The notes under the pieces: model-generated
Databases searched by the model: none
What the model saw: the letters and a program-made list of their open reading frames with translations, nothing else
Told to the model about the DNA's origin: nothing
Shown here: one piece after another, positions 47,422 through 56,319 of the stretch
How positions within the stretch are numbered: position 1 is the first letter of the stretch
Layout of the letters: each line of letters opens with the position of its first letter
Made by a program: the position numbers and the translations under genes
Source: Vreelandella arcis
Lineage (GTDB): Bacteria; Pseudomonadota; Gammaproteobacteria; Pseudomonadales; Halomonadaceae
Direction: 5' to 3'
DNA: 64,000 nucleotides
Assembly: GCF_900103865.1 (NCBI RefSeq)
Contig: NZ_FNII01000006.1
Location: 204,944-268,943 of the forward strand

Positions 47422-49518
47422 ATGAACAGAGACGATGCTGAAGCGTTGCTGCGCACTGCAGTAGGGAACGCAAGCGCAGCCTTCCGTAGTGACCAATGGG
47501 AAGCCATTGATGCTTTGGTAAACAAGCGCAAAAAGCTACTGGTGGTTCAACGAACCGGATGGGGCAAAAGCTCAGTTTATTTCATCGCTACCCGGCTTAT
47601 GCGTGATCAGGGCTACGGGCCAACTATCATTGTCTCGCCTTTGCTGGCATTGATGCGTAATCAGATTGAAGCGGCGCAAAGGCTAGGTATTCACGCAGTC
47701 ACCATCAACTCGACAAATCGTGATCAGGCCGAGTCATTGATCCAGCAGATACATGCTAACCGGGTGGATTGCTTACTGATCTCACCGGAAAAGCTTGCTA
47801 ATGAGCAGTTTGTTGAGCAGGCGCTTCACCCAGTTTTGGACAGAGTGGGCCTATTGGTGGTTGATGAAGCGCACTGCATTTCCGACTGGGGACATGACTT
47901 CAGGCCAGATTATCGTCGGTTGCTTAGTATCCTGCAGCAGATGCCTCCAAATATGCCAGTGTTGGGTACGACAGCCACAGCCAATGATCGGGTCATCGCA
48001 GATGTTGTCGACCAGTTGGGGGATATAGAAGTATTTCGAGGCCCTTTGGTTCGTGATAGCTTGTCTCTTCAAAACATTTCCCTTCCGGATCAAGCAAGTC
48101 GGCTTGCCTGGCTCTCAGAGATGATACCAACATTGGAAGGAGCTGGAATTGTCTATGTGCTTACAAAGCGAGATGCAGAGCAAGTTAAACGTTGGCTGTT
48201 GAGTCAGGGAATTGATGCACAAGCTTATTATAGCGGGATTGAGCATCCTGACTTCGAGAATTCCGATCAATATCGTGAGCATTTGGAAGATTTACTGCTT
48301 AACAACCAACTGAAGGTGCTTGTGGCCACGACGGCGCTAGGCATGGGTTACGACAAACCAGATCTTCACTTCGTCATTCACTACCAAACGCCGGGTTCTA
48401 TCGTGTCCTATTACCAGCAGGTAGGCCGGGCGGGACGCGGTATTGATGAATCTCTCGGTATTCTGCTTTCAGGGACAGAGGATGAAAGTATTCATGAATT
48501 CTTCCGTCGCTCTGCATTCCCAAATCAGTCTCAGATTAGCCAAGTTCTTGCCGTGCTTGAAGACAGTGATAGCTTATCTGTACCGAAACTGGAAGAACGT
48601 TTGAATATGCGCAAAGGGCAGATCGAAAAAGTCCTGAAATTTTTGAGCGTGGAAAACCCAGCCCCTGTTTACAAGACGGGGAGCCAATGGATAAGAACGC
48701 CCGTTGTCTACGAGCTTGATCATGACCAAGTACACAGGCTTACGGACATGCGAGAGCAGGAGTGGCGGGAAATTCAACAATACTCAACGAGTTCAGCCTG
48801 TTTGATGGAATATTTAAGAAGGTTTCTTGATGACCCTGAGGCCAAACCCTGTGGTAAGTGTGCCAATTGCCTTGGCAAACCTCTTATTAGGGGCACACCG
48901 GACCATCAAACAGTAATTGCTGCAGCTCAGTTCCTCCGCCACTCAGAATTTGTTTTCAAGCCTAAGGTTCAAGTGGCCGCTAATGGGTTCCCGACGTACA
49001 GGTTAAAAGGAAATCTGCCGCAAAGCCTTAGAGCACAGGAAGGTAGAGTGCTTAGTCAATGGGCGGATGCAGCGTGGGGCAGTATGGTCGAACAAGACAA
49101 ACATGGGGGCTATTTTCGGGATCAATTGGTGGATGCCATGGCGGAAATGATCCAGCAGCGTTGGCAACCAATACCTCGACCCGAGTGGATCACCTGTGTG
49201 CCCTCCCTGAAGCACCCAGAACTAGTACCCGCTTTTGCGGCTCGTCTGGCAAGTAAGTTGGGGCTGCCATTCTACCCGGTAATCTCCAAGGTACGAGATA
49301 ACGAACCACAAAAACTACAGAACAATCGCTATCACCAGTGCAGTAATCTTGATGGCGTGTTCTCGGTCGATCCAAATCTCCCCAATGGCCCCGTCCTGTT
49401 AGTGGACGATGTCGTTGATTCAGGCTGGACAATGGCTGTTCTGGCAGCCTTAATTCGGCGACAAGGCAGTGGCGAGGTCTATCCTGTCGCTCTTGCTTCT
49501 TCTGCAAATGGGGATTGA
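47422..49518 (+). CDS. RecQ-family helicase fused to phosphoribosyltransferase (PsyrT/RqlH-like)
   Basis: 698 aa. RecA-like helicase core with Walker A variant RTGWGKSS (44-51), DEAH (148-151), GTTATAND (182-189) and motif V/VI TTALGMGYDKPD...QVGRAGR (303-339). The RecQ zinc site has C460, C477, C480 and C483. Residues 585-698 form a type I phosphoribosyltransferase domain with the PRPP signature VLLVDDVVDSGWT (658-670). The HRDC domain is absent. With the adjacent DprA-like gene it matches the toxin half of PsyrTA/RqlHI, a defence toxin-antitoxin, from memory of that family. It begins after a repeat-rich region and ends 3 bp before its partner. Confidence 0.88.
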   Translation: MNRDDAEALLRTAVGNASAAFRSDQWEAIDALVNKRKKLLVVQRTGWGKSSVYFIATRLMRDQGYGPTIIVSPLLALMRNQIEAAQRLGIHAVTINSTNRDQAESLIQQIHANRVDCLLISPEKLANEQFVEQALHPVLDRVGLLVVDEAHCISDWGHDFRPDYRRLLSILQQMPPNMPVLGTTATANDRVIADVVDQLGDIEVFRGPLVRDSLSLQNISLPDQASRLAWLSEMIPTLEGAGIVYVLTKRDAEQVKRWLLSQGIDAQAYYSGIEHPDFENSDQYREHLEDLLLNNQLKVLVATTALGMGYDKPDLHFVIHYQTPGSIVSYYQQVGRAGRGIDESLGILLSGTEDESIHEFFRRSAFPNQSQISQVLAVLEDSDSLSVPKLEERLNMRKGQIEKVLKFLSVENPAPVYKTGSQWIRTPVVYELDHDQVHRLTDMREQEWREIQQYSTSSACLMEYLRRFLDDPEAKPCGKCANCLGKPLIRGTPDHQTVIAAAQFLRHSEFVFKPKVQVAANGFPTYRLKGNLPQSLRAQEGRVLSQWADAAWGSMVEQDKHGGYFRDQLVDAMAEMIQQRWQPIPRPEWITCVPSLKHPELVPAFAARLASKLGLPFYPVISKVRDNEPQKLQNNRYHQCSNLDGVFSVDPNLPNGPVLLVDDVVDSGWTMAVLAALIRRQGSGEVYPVALASSANGD

Positions 49519-49521
49519 TGA

Positions 49522-50901
49522 ATGCTTGCTGCTAAAACACAGGCAATCCTATTACTGACTGCCTACTTTTCCAAATCAACAAGCTTAGAGTCAAAACCTC
49601 TCACGAATAAAGAGTGGGGGCGTTTTGCCTTCTGGTTGAAAAACCAGGAAATGTTCCCCGAGGATCTCCTGACAGGAGATCTTAGTCAAAAACTGGCGGG
49701 ATGGACAGACGCCAAAATCACATCCGACCGCATCCAAGCCCTGCTCAATCGTGGACCTGCCTTGGCAATGGCTATGGAAAAATGGACACGCGCTGGCTTA
49801 TGGGTGTTGACGCGCTCAGACAGTGATTACCCAAAGCGTATTAAAGCACGCCTCGGGAATGATGCTCCTCCGGTCTTTTTCGGATGTGGCAACCGCAGTC
49901 TCCTTAGCCAAGGGGGTATTGCCGTTATAGGCTCACGCAAGACCTCTGATGCGGATCTTCTGTTTAGCCGCGATATCGGAGCGAAAGCAGCGAGCGACGG
50001 GCTCTCTGTTATATCAGGCGGTGCGAAAGGCGTCGATGAGGCCGCCATGCTGGGTGCCCTTGAATCTGAAGGTACTGCAATTGGGGTTCTCGCCAATGAT
50101 CTGCTGCGCGCCGCTACCTCAGCCAAGTATAGAAAGCACCTGATGGCGAACAACCTGGCTCTGCTCTCTCCCTTTTATCCTGAGGCAGGCTTCAATGCGG
50201 GCAATGCTATGCAACGCAATAAATACATCTATTGCCTTTCGGATGCATCTATTGCCGTGCATTCCGGAATGTCAGGTGGTACCTGGAACGGTGTGCTTGA
50301 AAATATAAGACACAGATGGGTGCCGATGTGGGTCAAACCCACCGATGACCCAGAGGCCGGCAATGCCACACTGGTGCAAAAAGGCGCTAAATGGCTACCT
50401 ACAGATTTTGGTGAAATCGACCTTAACCACTTACCGTACCCTGAGGACTCAGCGGCCGAGCAGGAGGCGGATCTATTTGATCATCACCAAGTTGCAGTTG
50501 TACCGGAAGTCACTGAAAACGACACTTTGACTGACAACGCCCAAAGAGACGAGGCCGAGGTAGCCTCGAATCAGGGGGCCACAGAGTCAGTTGGAGACGC
50601 TTTCGAATCTTCAATAGAGCATGAACAATCAACGCTATCGCCTGTTTTTGGTAGTCAATACGCAGAAAAACCAGCCCTGGCGCACCTTTCCTTGTATGAA
50701 CACTTCCTTCTGCTGCTTAAAAATGAAACAGGCTTACCCAAAACCGTTGATGAGCTGTTGGAGGCTACCCAGCTTCACAAAACCCAGCTTAACGAATGGT
50801 TAAAACAGGCTGTCGTGGATGACAAGGTTGCTAAGCTAAGACGCCCGGTTCGGTATCAGTGGGTGGAAGACAATCAGCGCAAGATGTTCGAGGATCAGTA
50901 G
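49522..50901 (+). CDS. DprA-like protein (PsyrA/RqlI-like antitoxin candidate)
   Basis: 459 aa with a central Rossmann-like DprA domain: GGIAVIGSRKTSDADLLFSR (131-150) and SGGAKGVDEAAMLGALESEG (165-184), then NKYIYCLSDASIAVHSGMSG (about 236-255). An acidic linker (about 310-370) leads to a C-terminal winged-helix-like region (LPKTVDELLEATQLHKTQLN). Chromosomal DprA loads RecA on ssDNA. This copy lies 3 bp after the RecQ-PRTase gene and 5 bp before pglX, so its role is more likely as partner or antitoxin. The N-terminal 80 residues differ from housekeeping DprA. Confidence 0.85.
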   Translation: MLAAKTQAILLLTAYFSKSTSLESKPLTNKEWGRFAFWLKNQEMFPEDLLTGDLSQKLAGWTDAKITSDRIQALLNRGPALAMAMEKWTRAGLWVLTRSDSDYPKRIKARLGNDAPPVFFGCGNRSLLSQGGIAVIGSRKTSDADLLFSRDIGAKAASDGLSVISGGAKGVDEAAMLGALESEGTAIGVLANDLLRAATSAKYRKHLMANNLALLSPFYPEAGFNAGNAMQRNKYIYCLSDASIAVHSGMSGGTWNGVLENIRHRWVPMWVKPTDDPEAGNATLVQKGAKWLPTDFGEIDLNHLPYPEDSAAEQEADLFDHHQVAVVPEVTENDTLTDNAQRDEAEVASNQGATESVGDAFESSIEHEQSTLSPVFGSQYAEKPALAHLSLYEHFLLLLKNETGLPKTVDELLEATQLHKTQLNEWLKQAVVDDKVAKLRRPVRYQWVEDNQRKMFEDQ

Positions 50902-50906
50902 TCTCC

Positions 50907-53900
50907 ATGGAAACCGCAAAACTTAGAAAATTCGCTCAGTTCGCACGTCGCAGTCTGATTGAACAAGTCAGCGCAAAGCTTCAATTAGTGTTGGTCGAAA
51001 ATAGTCCGGCGAGGCGGGAATGCCCCCAGGCCATCAAGAAGCTGGAAGAGGCGGTTTTCGAGCTGGGCAATGAGCAGGTCATCGAACGGGTTGCGTATAC
51101 TTGGTTCAATCGCTTCTGCGCCCTGCGTTTTATGGACGAGAATCGCTACAACCGCCTTGGCGTCGTCTCGCCCGCGGAGGGGCAGTTTCAGCCCGAGATT
51201 TTGGCCGACGCCAAGATGGGCCATATTGATGAAGAGATGGTGTCGGAGGTGACCCGAAAAAGAATCTTCTCCCTGCTAGATGGCAAAACGCCCAGTCAGG
51301 ATCCGCAGGGTGAGGCCTATCGACTGCTAGTGGTAGCGGCCTGTAACCATTGGCACAGTGCCATGCCGTTCCTGTTTGAACGCATTGATGACTATACTGA
51401 GCTGCTGATGCCGGACGATTTGCTCTCGGGCAACTCTATTCTCGCCTACACCCGAGAGGCCATGGCGCCAGACGCCTGTCAGGATGTCGAGGTGATTGGC
51501 TGGTTGTATCAGTTTTATATCTCAGAGAAAAAGGATCAAGTATTCGAGGCATTGAAGAAGAACCAAAAAATCACTCCGACCAATATCCCGGCCGCCACCC
51601 AGCTTTTTACACCGCACTGGATTGTCCGTTATTTGGTGGAAAATTCGCTTGGTCGCCTCTGGATGCTCAACCGGCCCAACTCCAGCCTGATTGAGCAGAT
51701 GGACTACTACATCAAGCCCGAACAAGTTGAATCAGACATTCTACGCATCAATAATCCGGAAGAAATCAAGATCTGCGATCCAGCCTGTGGTTCGGGCCAT
51801 ATGCTAACTTATGCCTTTGACTTGCTCTATGCGATTTATGAGGAGGAAGGTTACGAACCTGCCGATATTCCGGCCAAGATACTAATTCACAACCTCTACG
51901 GTATTGAGATTGATGAGCGGGCTGGTGAGTTAGCTGCCTTCGCGCTGACAATGAAGGCGCGGGCCAAGCAGCGCCGGTTCTTTCGTAAACCGGTGCAACC
52001 CAATATTTGTGTATTGGAAAATATCCGGTTCGCCGAGGGTGAACTCACGGAATATATGGATTTTATCGGTAGGGATTTATTCAACGCTTCGTTTCAATCT
52101 ACCCTGCGACAGTTTGAGGAAGTCGATAATTTTGGCTCTCTAATCGAACCCGATCTCACCGAACCAGACGAAATTCTCAGAGCGTTGGAAGCCAAAGATG
52201 TTTCTGGTCAACTGTTCCTTAGTGAGACCCATGACAGGGTTTTGCGAGCCCTAAAGCAAGCCGAACTCTTATCCTCCACGTACCATGTAGTGATTGCGAA
52301 CCCCCCATATGCCGGTAGGAAGGGGTTGAATAAGGCCTTATCCGGATGGCTCTACGATCATTACCGCAATTATAGTTCAGATCTATACGCTGCATTCGTA
52401 AAAAGGATTATGGGCGCCACTAAAAAAGGTGGTTCGATCGGTTTGATGACGCCGTTCACCTGGATGTTCATTAGTTCTTACAAGGAGATGCGGAGCCTCA
52501 TAATTAATGAAGCACACATTACAAGCTTGGTTAGGCCAGAATATCATGCGTTCTTTGAGTCTGCATATGTCCCTATTTGTGCTTTTTCAGTACAGAAGTC
52601 CTCTGCATTAGAGAAGCTAGGTGTATTTGTAGATCTCAATGAGTTTGTAGGTGCAGGCATTCAATCACATTACCTCAGGGAAGCCATTCAAAACCCGTCG
52701 GTGCCTTGGCGCCATACGGCTTCTTCATCTGATTTTCAAAAAATTCCTGGCTCTCCGATTGCCTACTGGCTCTCCCCTAAATCCTTACGTGTCTTTGAAG
52801 ACAATCCAAGCCTGTCCTCATTCGCCGAACCTCGGCAGGGGCTTATTACAGGAGACAATGAGAGGTTCCTGAGACAGTGGCCTGAAGTGGCGAACAATCG
52901 GATGCTTCTGAACGCTAAGTCCAGAGCCGAGGCCTCATCCTCAGGTTACCGCTGGTTTCCCCACCATAAAGGTGGAGCCTTCAGAAAGTGGTATGGCAAT
53001 CACGAACACTTGGTGGATTGGGAAAATGATGGCTCCAGAATACGAAATTTTGTTGATGAAAAAGGAAAGTTACGGTCTCGACCGCAGAATATAGAATACT
53101 TCTTTCGGCCAGCCGTTACGTGGACATCGCTTACCGTCGGCTCTTTTAATGCTCGGATTTGCAATGGAGGCTTCGTATACGATGCCAAAGGCCCAATGGC
53201 AAAATCAAAGCGAGAAGACGATCTACACAAATTAACCGGATTGCTGAACTCTTCTTGCTCAAATCTCTTTCTAAAGCTTCTGGCTCCCACCATGGACTAC
53301 AATCAGGGCCCGGTTGGGCGTATTCCTTGGCCCGAGGTTACACCTAATGCTCAGGCGACGATCGACAATGCCGTCGCTTCGCTGATTGATTTAGCAAGGT
53401 TTGATTGGGATTCCTACGAAACCTCCTGGGATTTCGAAAGCCTACCGCTTTTGAGCTTTGAGTGCCGTCAGGTAACGCTAGAGGTTATCTACCAGCAGCT
53501 CCGCTCCCACTGGCGCGAAATGACCTTGAAGGCGCAACGGCTGGAGGAAGAGAATAACCACATCTTCATTGAGGCCTACGGCCTTCAGGATGACCTGACT
53601 CCTGATGTGCCGTTGGAAGAGATAACTCTGACCTGCAATCCCCACTACCGCTACGGCAACAACAAGAGCGTAGAAGAGCTAGAAGCGCTGCTTCTTACCG
53701 ACACAATGCGCGAACTGGTGTCCTATGCCGTTGGCTGTATGTTAGGCCGCTATGCGTTGGATAAGCCAGGACTGATCTTGGCCAACCAAGGTGAAACCAT
53801 TCAGGACTATTTGAAACGGGTACCGGAGCCTAGCTTCCCAGCCGATGACGACAATGTTATCCCCATGCTTGATGGCGACTGGTTCACTGACGACATTGCC

Positions 53901-54419
53901 GAACGCTTCCGCGAATTCCTTCGCATCGCCTTTGGCGAGCAACACTACGAGGAGAACCTTCGCTTCGTCGAACAGGCGCTTGGCAAGGATATCCGCAAAT
54001 ACTTCCTGAAGGACTTTTACAGCGACCATTGGCGGCGCTATAAAAAGCGTCCGATTTACTGGCTGTTTTCATCTCCCAAGGGATCTTTCAACGCGTTGAT
54101 TTACATGCACCGCTACCGCCCTGACAACGTCAGTGTGGTGCTCAATGACTACCTGCGTGAATTCCGTACCAAACTGTCAGCTCGTCGGGACCATCTGGAA
54201 GCTGTCAGTATCAGCGCCGGTGCCTCTCCGGGGGAGAAGACGAAAGCCCTGAAGGACATCGAAAAAATCAGCAAAATCATTGTTGAACTGGATGACTACG
54301 AGCGCGACGTACTCTATCCGCTGGCGGCGAAACAGATTGAAATCGATCTGGATGATGGGGTGAAAGTGAATTACCCGAAATTTGGCGAAGCCCTGAAAAA
54401 AATCTCAGGTCTGTCTTGA
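50907..54419 (+). CDS. pglX: BREX adenine-specific DNA methyltransferase PglX
   Basis: 1170 aa from the ATG at 50907; the open frame starts earlier but inside the DprA-like gene. SAM-binding motif I is DPACGSGHMLTYAFDLL (from residue 291) and the N6-adenine catalytic motif is NPPY (465-468). Two further regions follow: target recognition (about 500-830) and helical C-terminus. PglX places the host methyl mark and is also needed for phage exclusion. The recognition region (about 52400-53200) is visibly more AT-rich than both flanks, suggesting exchange of the specificity segment. Confidence 0.95.
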   Translation: METAKLRKFAQFARRSLIEQVSAKLQLVLVENSPARRECPQAIKKLEEAVFELGNEQVIERVAYTWFNRFCALRFMDENRYNRLGVVSPAEGQFQPEILADAKMGHIDEEMVSEVTRKRIFSLLDGKTPSQDPQGEAYRLLVVAACNHWHSAMPFLFERIDDYTELLMPDDLLSGNSILAYTREAMAPDACQDVEVIGWLYQFYISEKKDQVFEALKKNQKITPTNIPAATQLFTPHWIVRYLVENSLGRLWMLNRPNSSLIEQMDYYIKPEQVESDILRINNPEEIKICDPACGSGHMLTYAFDLLYAIYEEEGYEPADIPAKILIHNLYGIEIDERAGELAAFALTMKARAKQRRFFRKPVQPNICVLENIRFAEGELTEYMDFIGRDLFNASFQSTLRQFEEVDNFGSLIEPDLTEPDEILRALEAKDVSGQLFLSETHDRVLRALKQAELLSSTYHVVIANPPYAGRKGLNKALSGWLYDHYRNYSSDLYAAFVKRIMGATKKGGSIGLMTPFTWMFISSYKEMRSLIINEAHITSLVRPEYHAFFESAYVPICAFSVQKSSALEKLGVFVDLNEFVGAGIQSHYLREAIQNPSVPWRHTASSSDFQKIPGSPIAYWLSPKSLRVFEDNPSLSSFAEPRQGLITGDNERFLRQWPEVANNRMLLNAKSRAEASSSGYRWFPHHKGGAFRKWYGNHEHLVDWENDGSRIRNFVDEKGKLRSRPQNIEYFFRPAVTWTSLTVGSFNARICNGGFVYDAKGPMAKSKREDDLHKLTGLLNSSCSNLFLKLLAPTMDYNQGPVGRIPWPEVTPNAQATIDNAVASLIDLARFDWDSYETSWDFESLPLLSFECRQVTLEVIYQQLRSHWREMTLKAQRLEEENNHIFIEAYGLQDDLTPDVPLEEITLTCNPHYRYGNNKSVEELEALLLTDTMRELVSYAVGCMLGRYALDKPGLILANQGETIQDYLKRVPEPSFPADDDNVIPMLDGDWFTDDIAERFREFLRIAFGEQHYEENLRFVEQALGKDIRKYFLKDFYSDHWRRYKKRPIYWLFSSPKGSFNALIYMHRYRPDNVSVVLNDYLREFRTKLSARRDHLEAVSISAGASPGEKTKALKDIEKISKIIVELDDYERDVLYPLAAKQIEIDLDDGVKVNYPKFGEALKKISGLS

Positions 54420-54438
54420 AGTATTAAGGAGCGAGAAC

Positions 54439-56319
54439 GTGGCTGGTAAATACGAAAACCCTATTACGATTAAAGAAGCTATTGATGCGATCAATCAGCG
54501 GGATTTTTTGCTACCAGCGATTCAGCGGAAATTTGTATGGAGTAGCCATCAGATCTGCGTTTTGTTTGACTCAATAATGCGCGGCTACCCCATCAATAGC
54601 TTTATGGTGTGGGAAGTCAAAGATGGACCGATCAAGAACGATTACAAATTTTACGAGTTTTTAAAGTCTTTTTGTCAGCGTTTCGGTGAGGAGAACCCTC
54701 ATGAGCCCACCAATGCGAGCTATAAGGATTTCAAGGCGATTATTGATGGCCAACAGCGGTTAACCTCTTTGTACATAGGGCTATGTGGTACCTATGCCTA
54801 CAAAAAGCCTCGTGTTTGGTGGCCAAGCACACGCGATGACAGAGTTCTACCACCGCGAAAGCTCTACCTTGACTTGATGGCTCCGTTAGTCACGGAAGAT
54901 GACGAGTCATTGATGTACTACAACTTCAAGTTCCTCACCGACCGTCAGTATCAAGACTCTATAAAAGCAGAGGATTCTGCTCATCACTGGCTATGTATGC
55001 ACGAAGTTCTCAGATATCCGGCATATGATGGCACTGATGTGTTACTTGAAGTTGTATTGCCTGAATTAGAGCGTAGAGGGCTGACGGGCAACAAGTTCGC
55101 AAACAAAACACTGCTGAAACTATACGATGTGATCCGTGATCAACGGATCATTCACTATTTCAACGAAAGCAGTCAGGAAATTGACCATGTTCTTGATGTG
55201 TTTATCCGAACCAACAGCGGTGGAACGAAGCTCGATTTCTCAGATTTACTGATGTCGATTGCTGTAGCGCATTGGGAAGGTGATTTTCGGAAAGAACTAG
55301 ACGATCTGACGCATCATATCCATCAGAGCACCGAAATGGGATTCTACATTGAAAGGGACTGGCTGCTGAAGGCGTGCTTGACGCTTACTGGGGCCGACGT
55401 ACGTTTCAAGGTCAGGAATTTCAAGGGTGATCAGGTTGCCCGCATTCAACAGGAGTGGCCTGGGATTAAGGAGTGTATCACTGAGACATTTCGGTTGATC
55501 AGGCGGTTTGGCATAACACCTCAGTCTTTGACATCCAAGAATGCGGTTATTCCAATTTGCTACTACTTGTTCCGAAAGCAGACCGATAATGGCCCGCTTT
55601 ACACGCAAATCAATAATCTCGCAAAGTGCCACGAGCAACGATCTGTGATCAGCCAGTGGTTCTATATGGCGCTTCTGAAAGGGGTCTTCGGGGGCCAGGC
55701 AGACACTATTCTCTCAAGTATGCGGGATCTACTGGATCAACATCTCAGTGAAAGATCGTTTCCGTTGGAAGCGATTATCGAGCGTTATAGAGCGACGAAC
55801 AAAGATCTCAGGTTTGATGAGGAAACGCTTGATAAATTACTGGAGACTCAACACGGTGAGGGGCGTTGCCGCGCCTTATTACATCTATTGTTTCCGGAAA
55901 TGAATGTGACCGAGATCTTTCACATTGATCACTTGCATCCACAGTCGGCTTTCTCCAATAAAGCGCTGAAAGGACATGAATTTTTGGCAGAGAATGAGGA
56001 GTTAAGGGCGTTCTACGGTAGCCCCGTCCATTGGAACGCTATCCCAAATTTGCATCTGTTGAACCATTCACAGAACCAGTCCAAAAATGACAGGTCTCTC
56101 AAAGACTGGCTTGGTGATCAAAATGTCCATCTGTCGGCGCGTGATTTGCTAGTCGAAAATGTTGATTTAGAGTTTGAATCTTTCAAAGCGTTTTATGAAG
56201 CGAGGCACGAAGCCCTCAAACGGCGTCTAATTTCACGTGTCTACATGGCTACGCCTGTCGTGCCAGAGGAAGTAGACGATAGCGAGGGTGAAGAAGTCTT
56301 GGAAGAAGCAGTTCTATGA
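54439..56319 (+). CDS. brxU: GmrSD-type type IV restriction protein (BrxU-like), DUF262-HNH fusion
   Basis: 626 aa with a GTG start (AAGGAGCG upstream). N-terminal DUF262 (GmrS-like, ParB-like nucleotidase): IQRKFVW (29-34) and DGQQRLTSLY (103-112), then RTNSGGTKLDFSDLLMS (about 258-274). The C-terminal DUF1524-type HNH nuclease has H495-I-D-H498 and HLLNHSQNQSKNDRSL (about 537-552). Such fused proteins cut glucosylated or hydroxymethylated cytosine DNA. The position between pglX and pglZ is that of brxU in E. fergusonii. The stop overlaps pglZ (ATGA). Confidence 0.87.
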   Translation: MAGKYENPITIKEAIDAINQRDFLLPAIQRKFVWSSHQICVLFDSIMRGYPINSFMVWEVKDGPIKNDYKFYEFLKSFCQRFGEENPHEPTNASYKDFKAIIDGQQRLTSLYIGLCGTYAYKKPRVWWPSTRDDRVLPPRKLYLDLMAPLVTEDDESLMYYNFKFLTDRQYQDSIKAEDSAHHWLCMHEVLRYPAYDGTDVLLEVVLPELERRGLTGNKFANKTLLKLYDVIRDQRIIHYFNESSQEIDHVLDVFIRTNSGGTKLDFSDLLMSIAVAHWEGDFRKELDDLTHHIHQSTEMGFYIERDWLLKACLTLTGADVRFKVRNFKGDQVARIQQEWPGIKECITETFRLIRRFGITPQSLTSKNAVIPICYYLFRKQTDNGPLYTQINNLAKCHEQRSVISQWFYMALLKGVFGGQADTILSSMRDLLDQHLSERSFPLEAIIERYRATNKDLRFDEETLDKLLETQHGEGRCRALLHLLFPEMNVTEIFHIDHLHPQSAFSNKALKGHEFLAENEELRAFYGSPVHWNAIPNLHLLNHSQNQSKNDRSLKDWLGDQNVHLSARDLLVENVDLEFESFKAFYEARHEALKRRLISRVYMATPVVPEEVDDSEGEEVLEEAVL

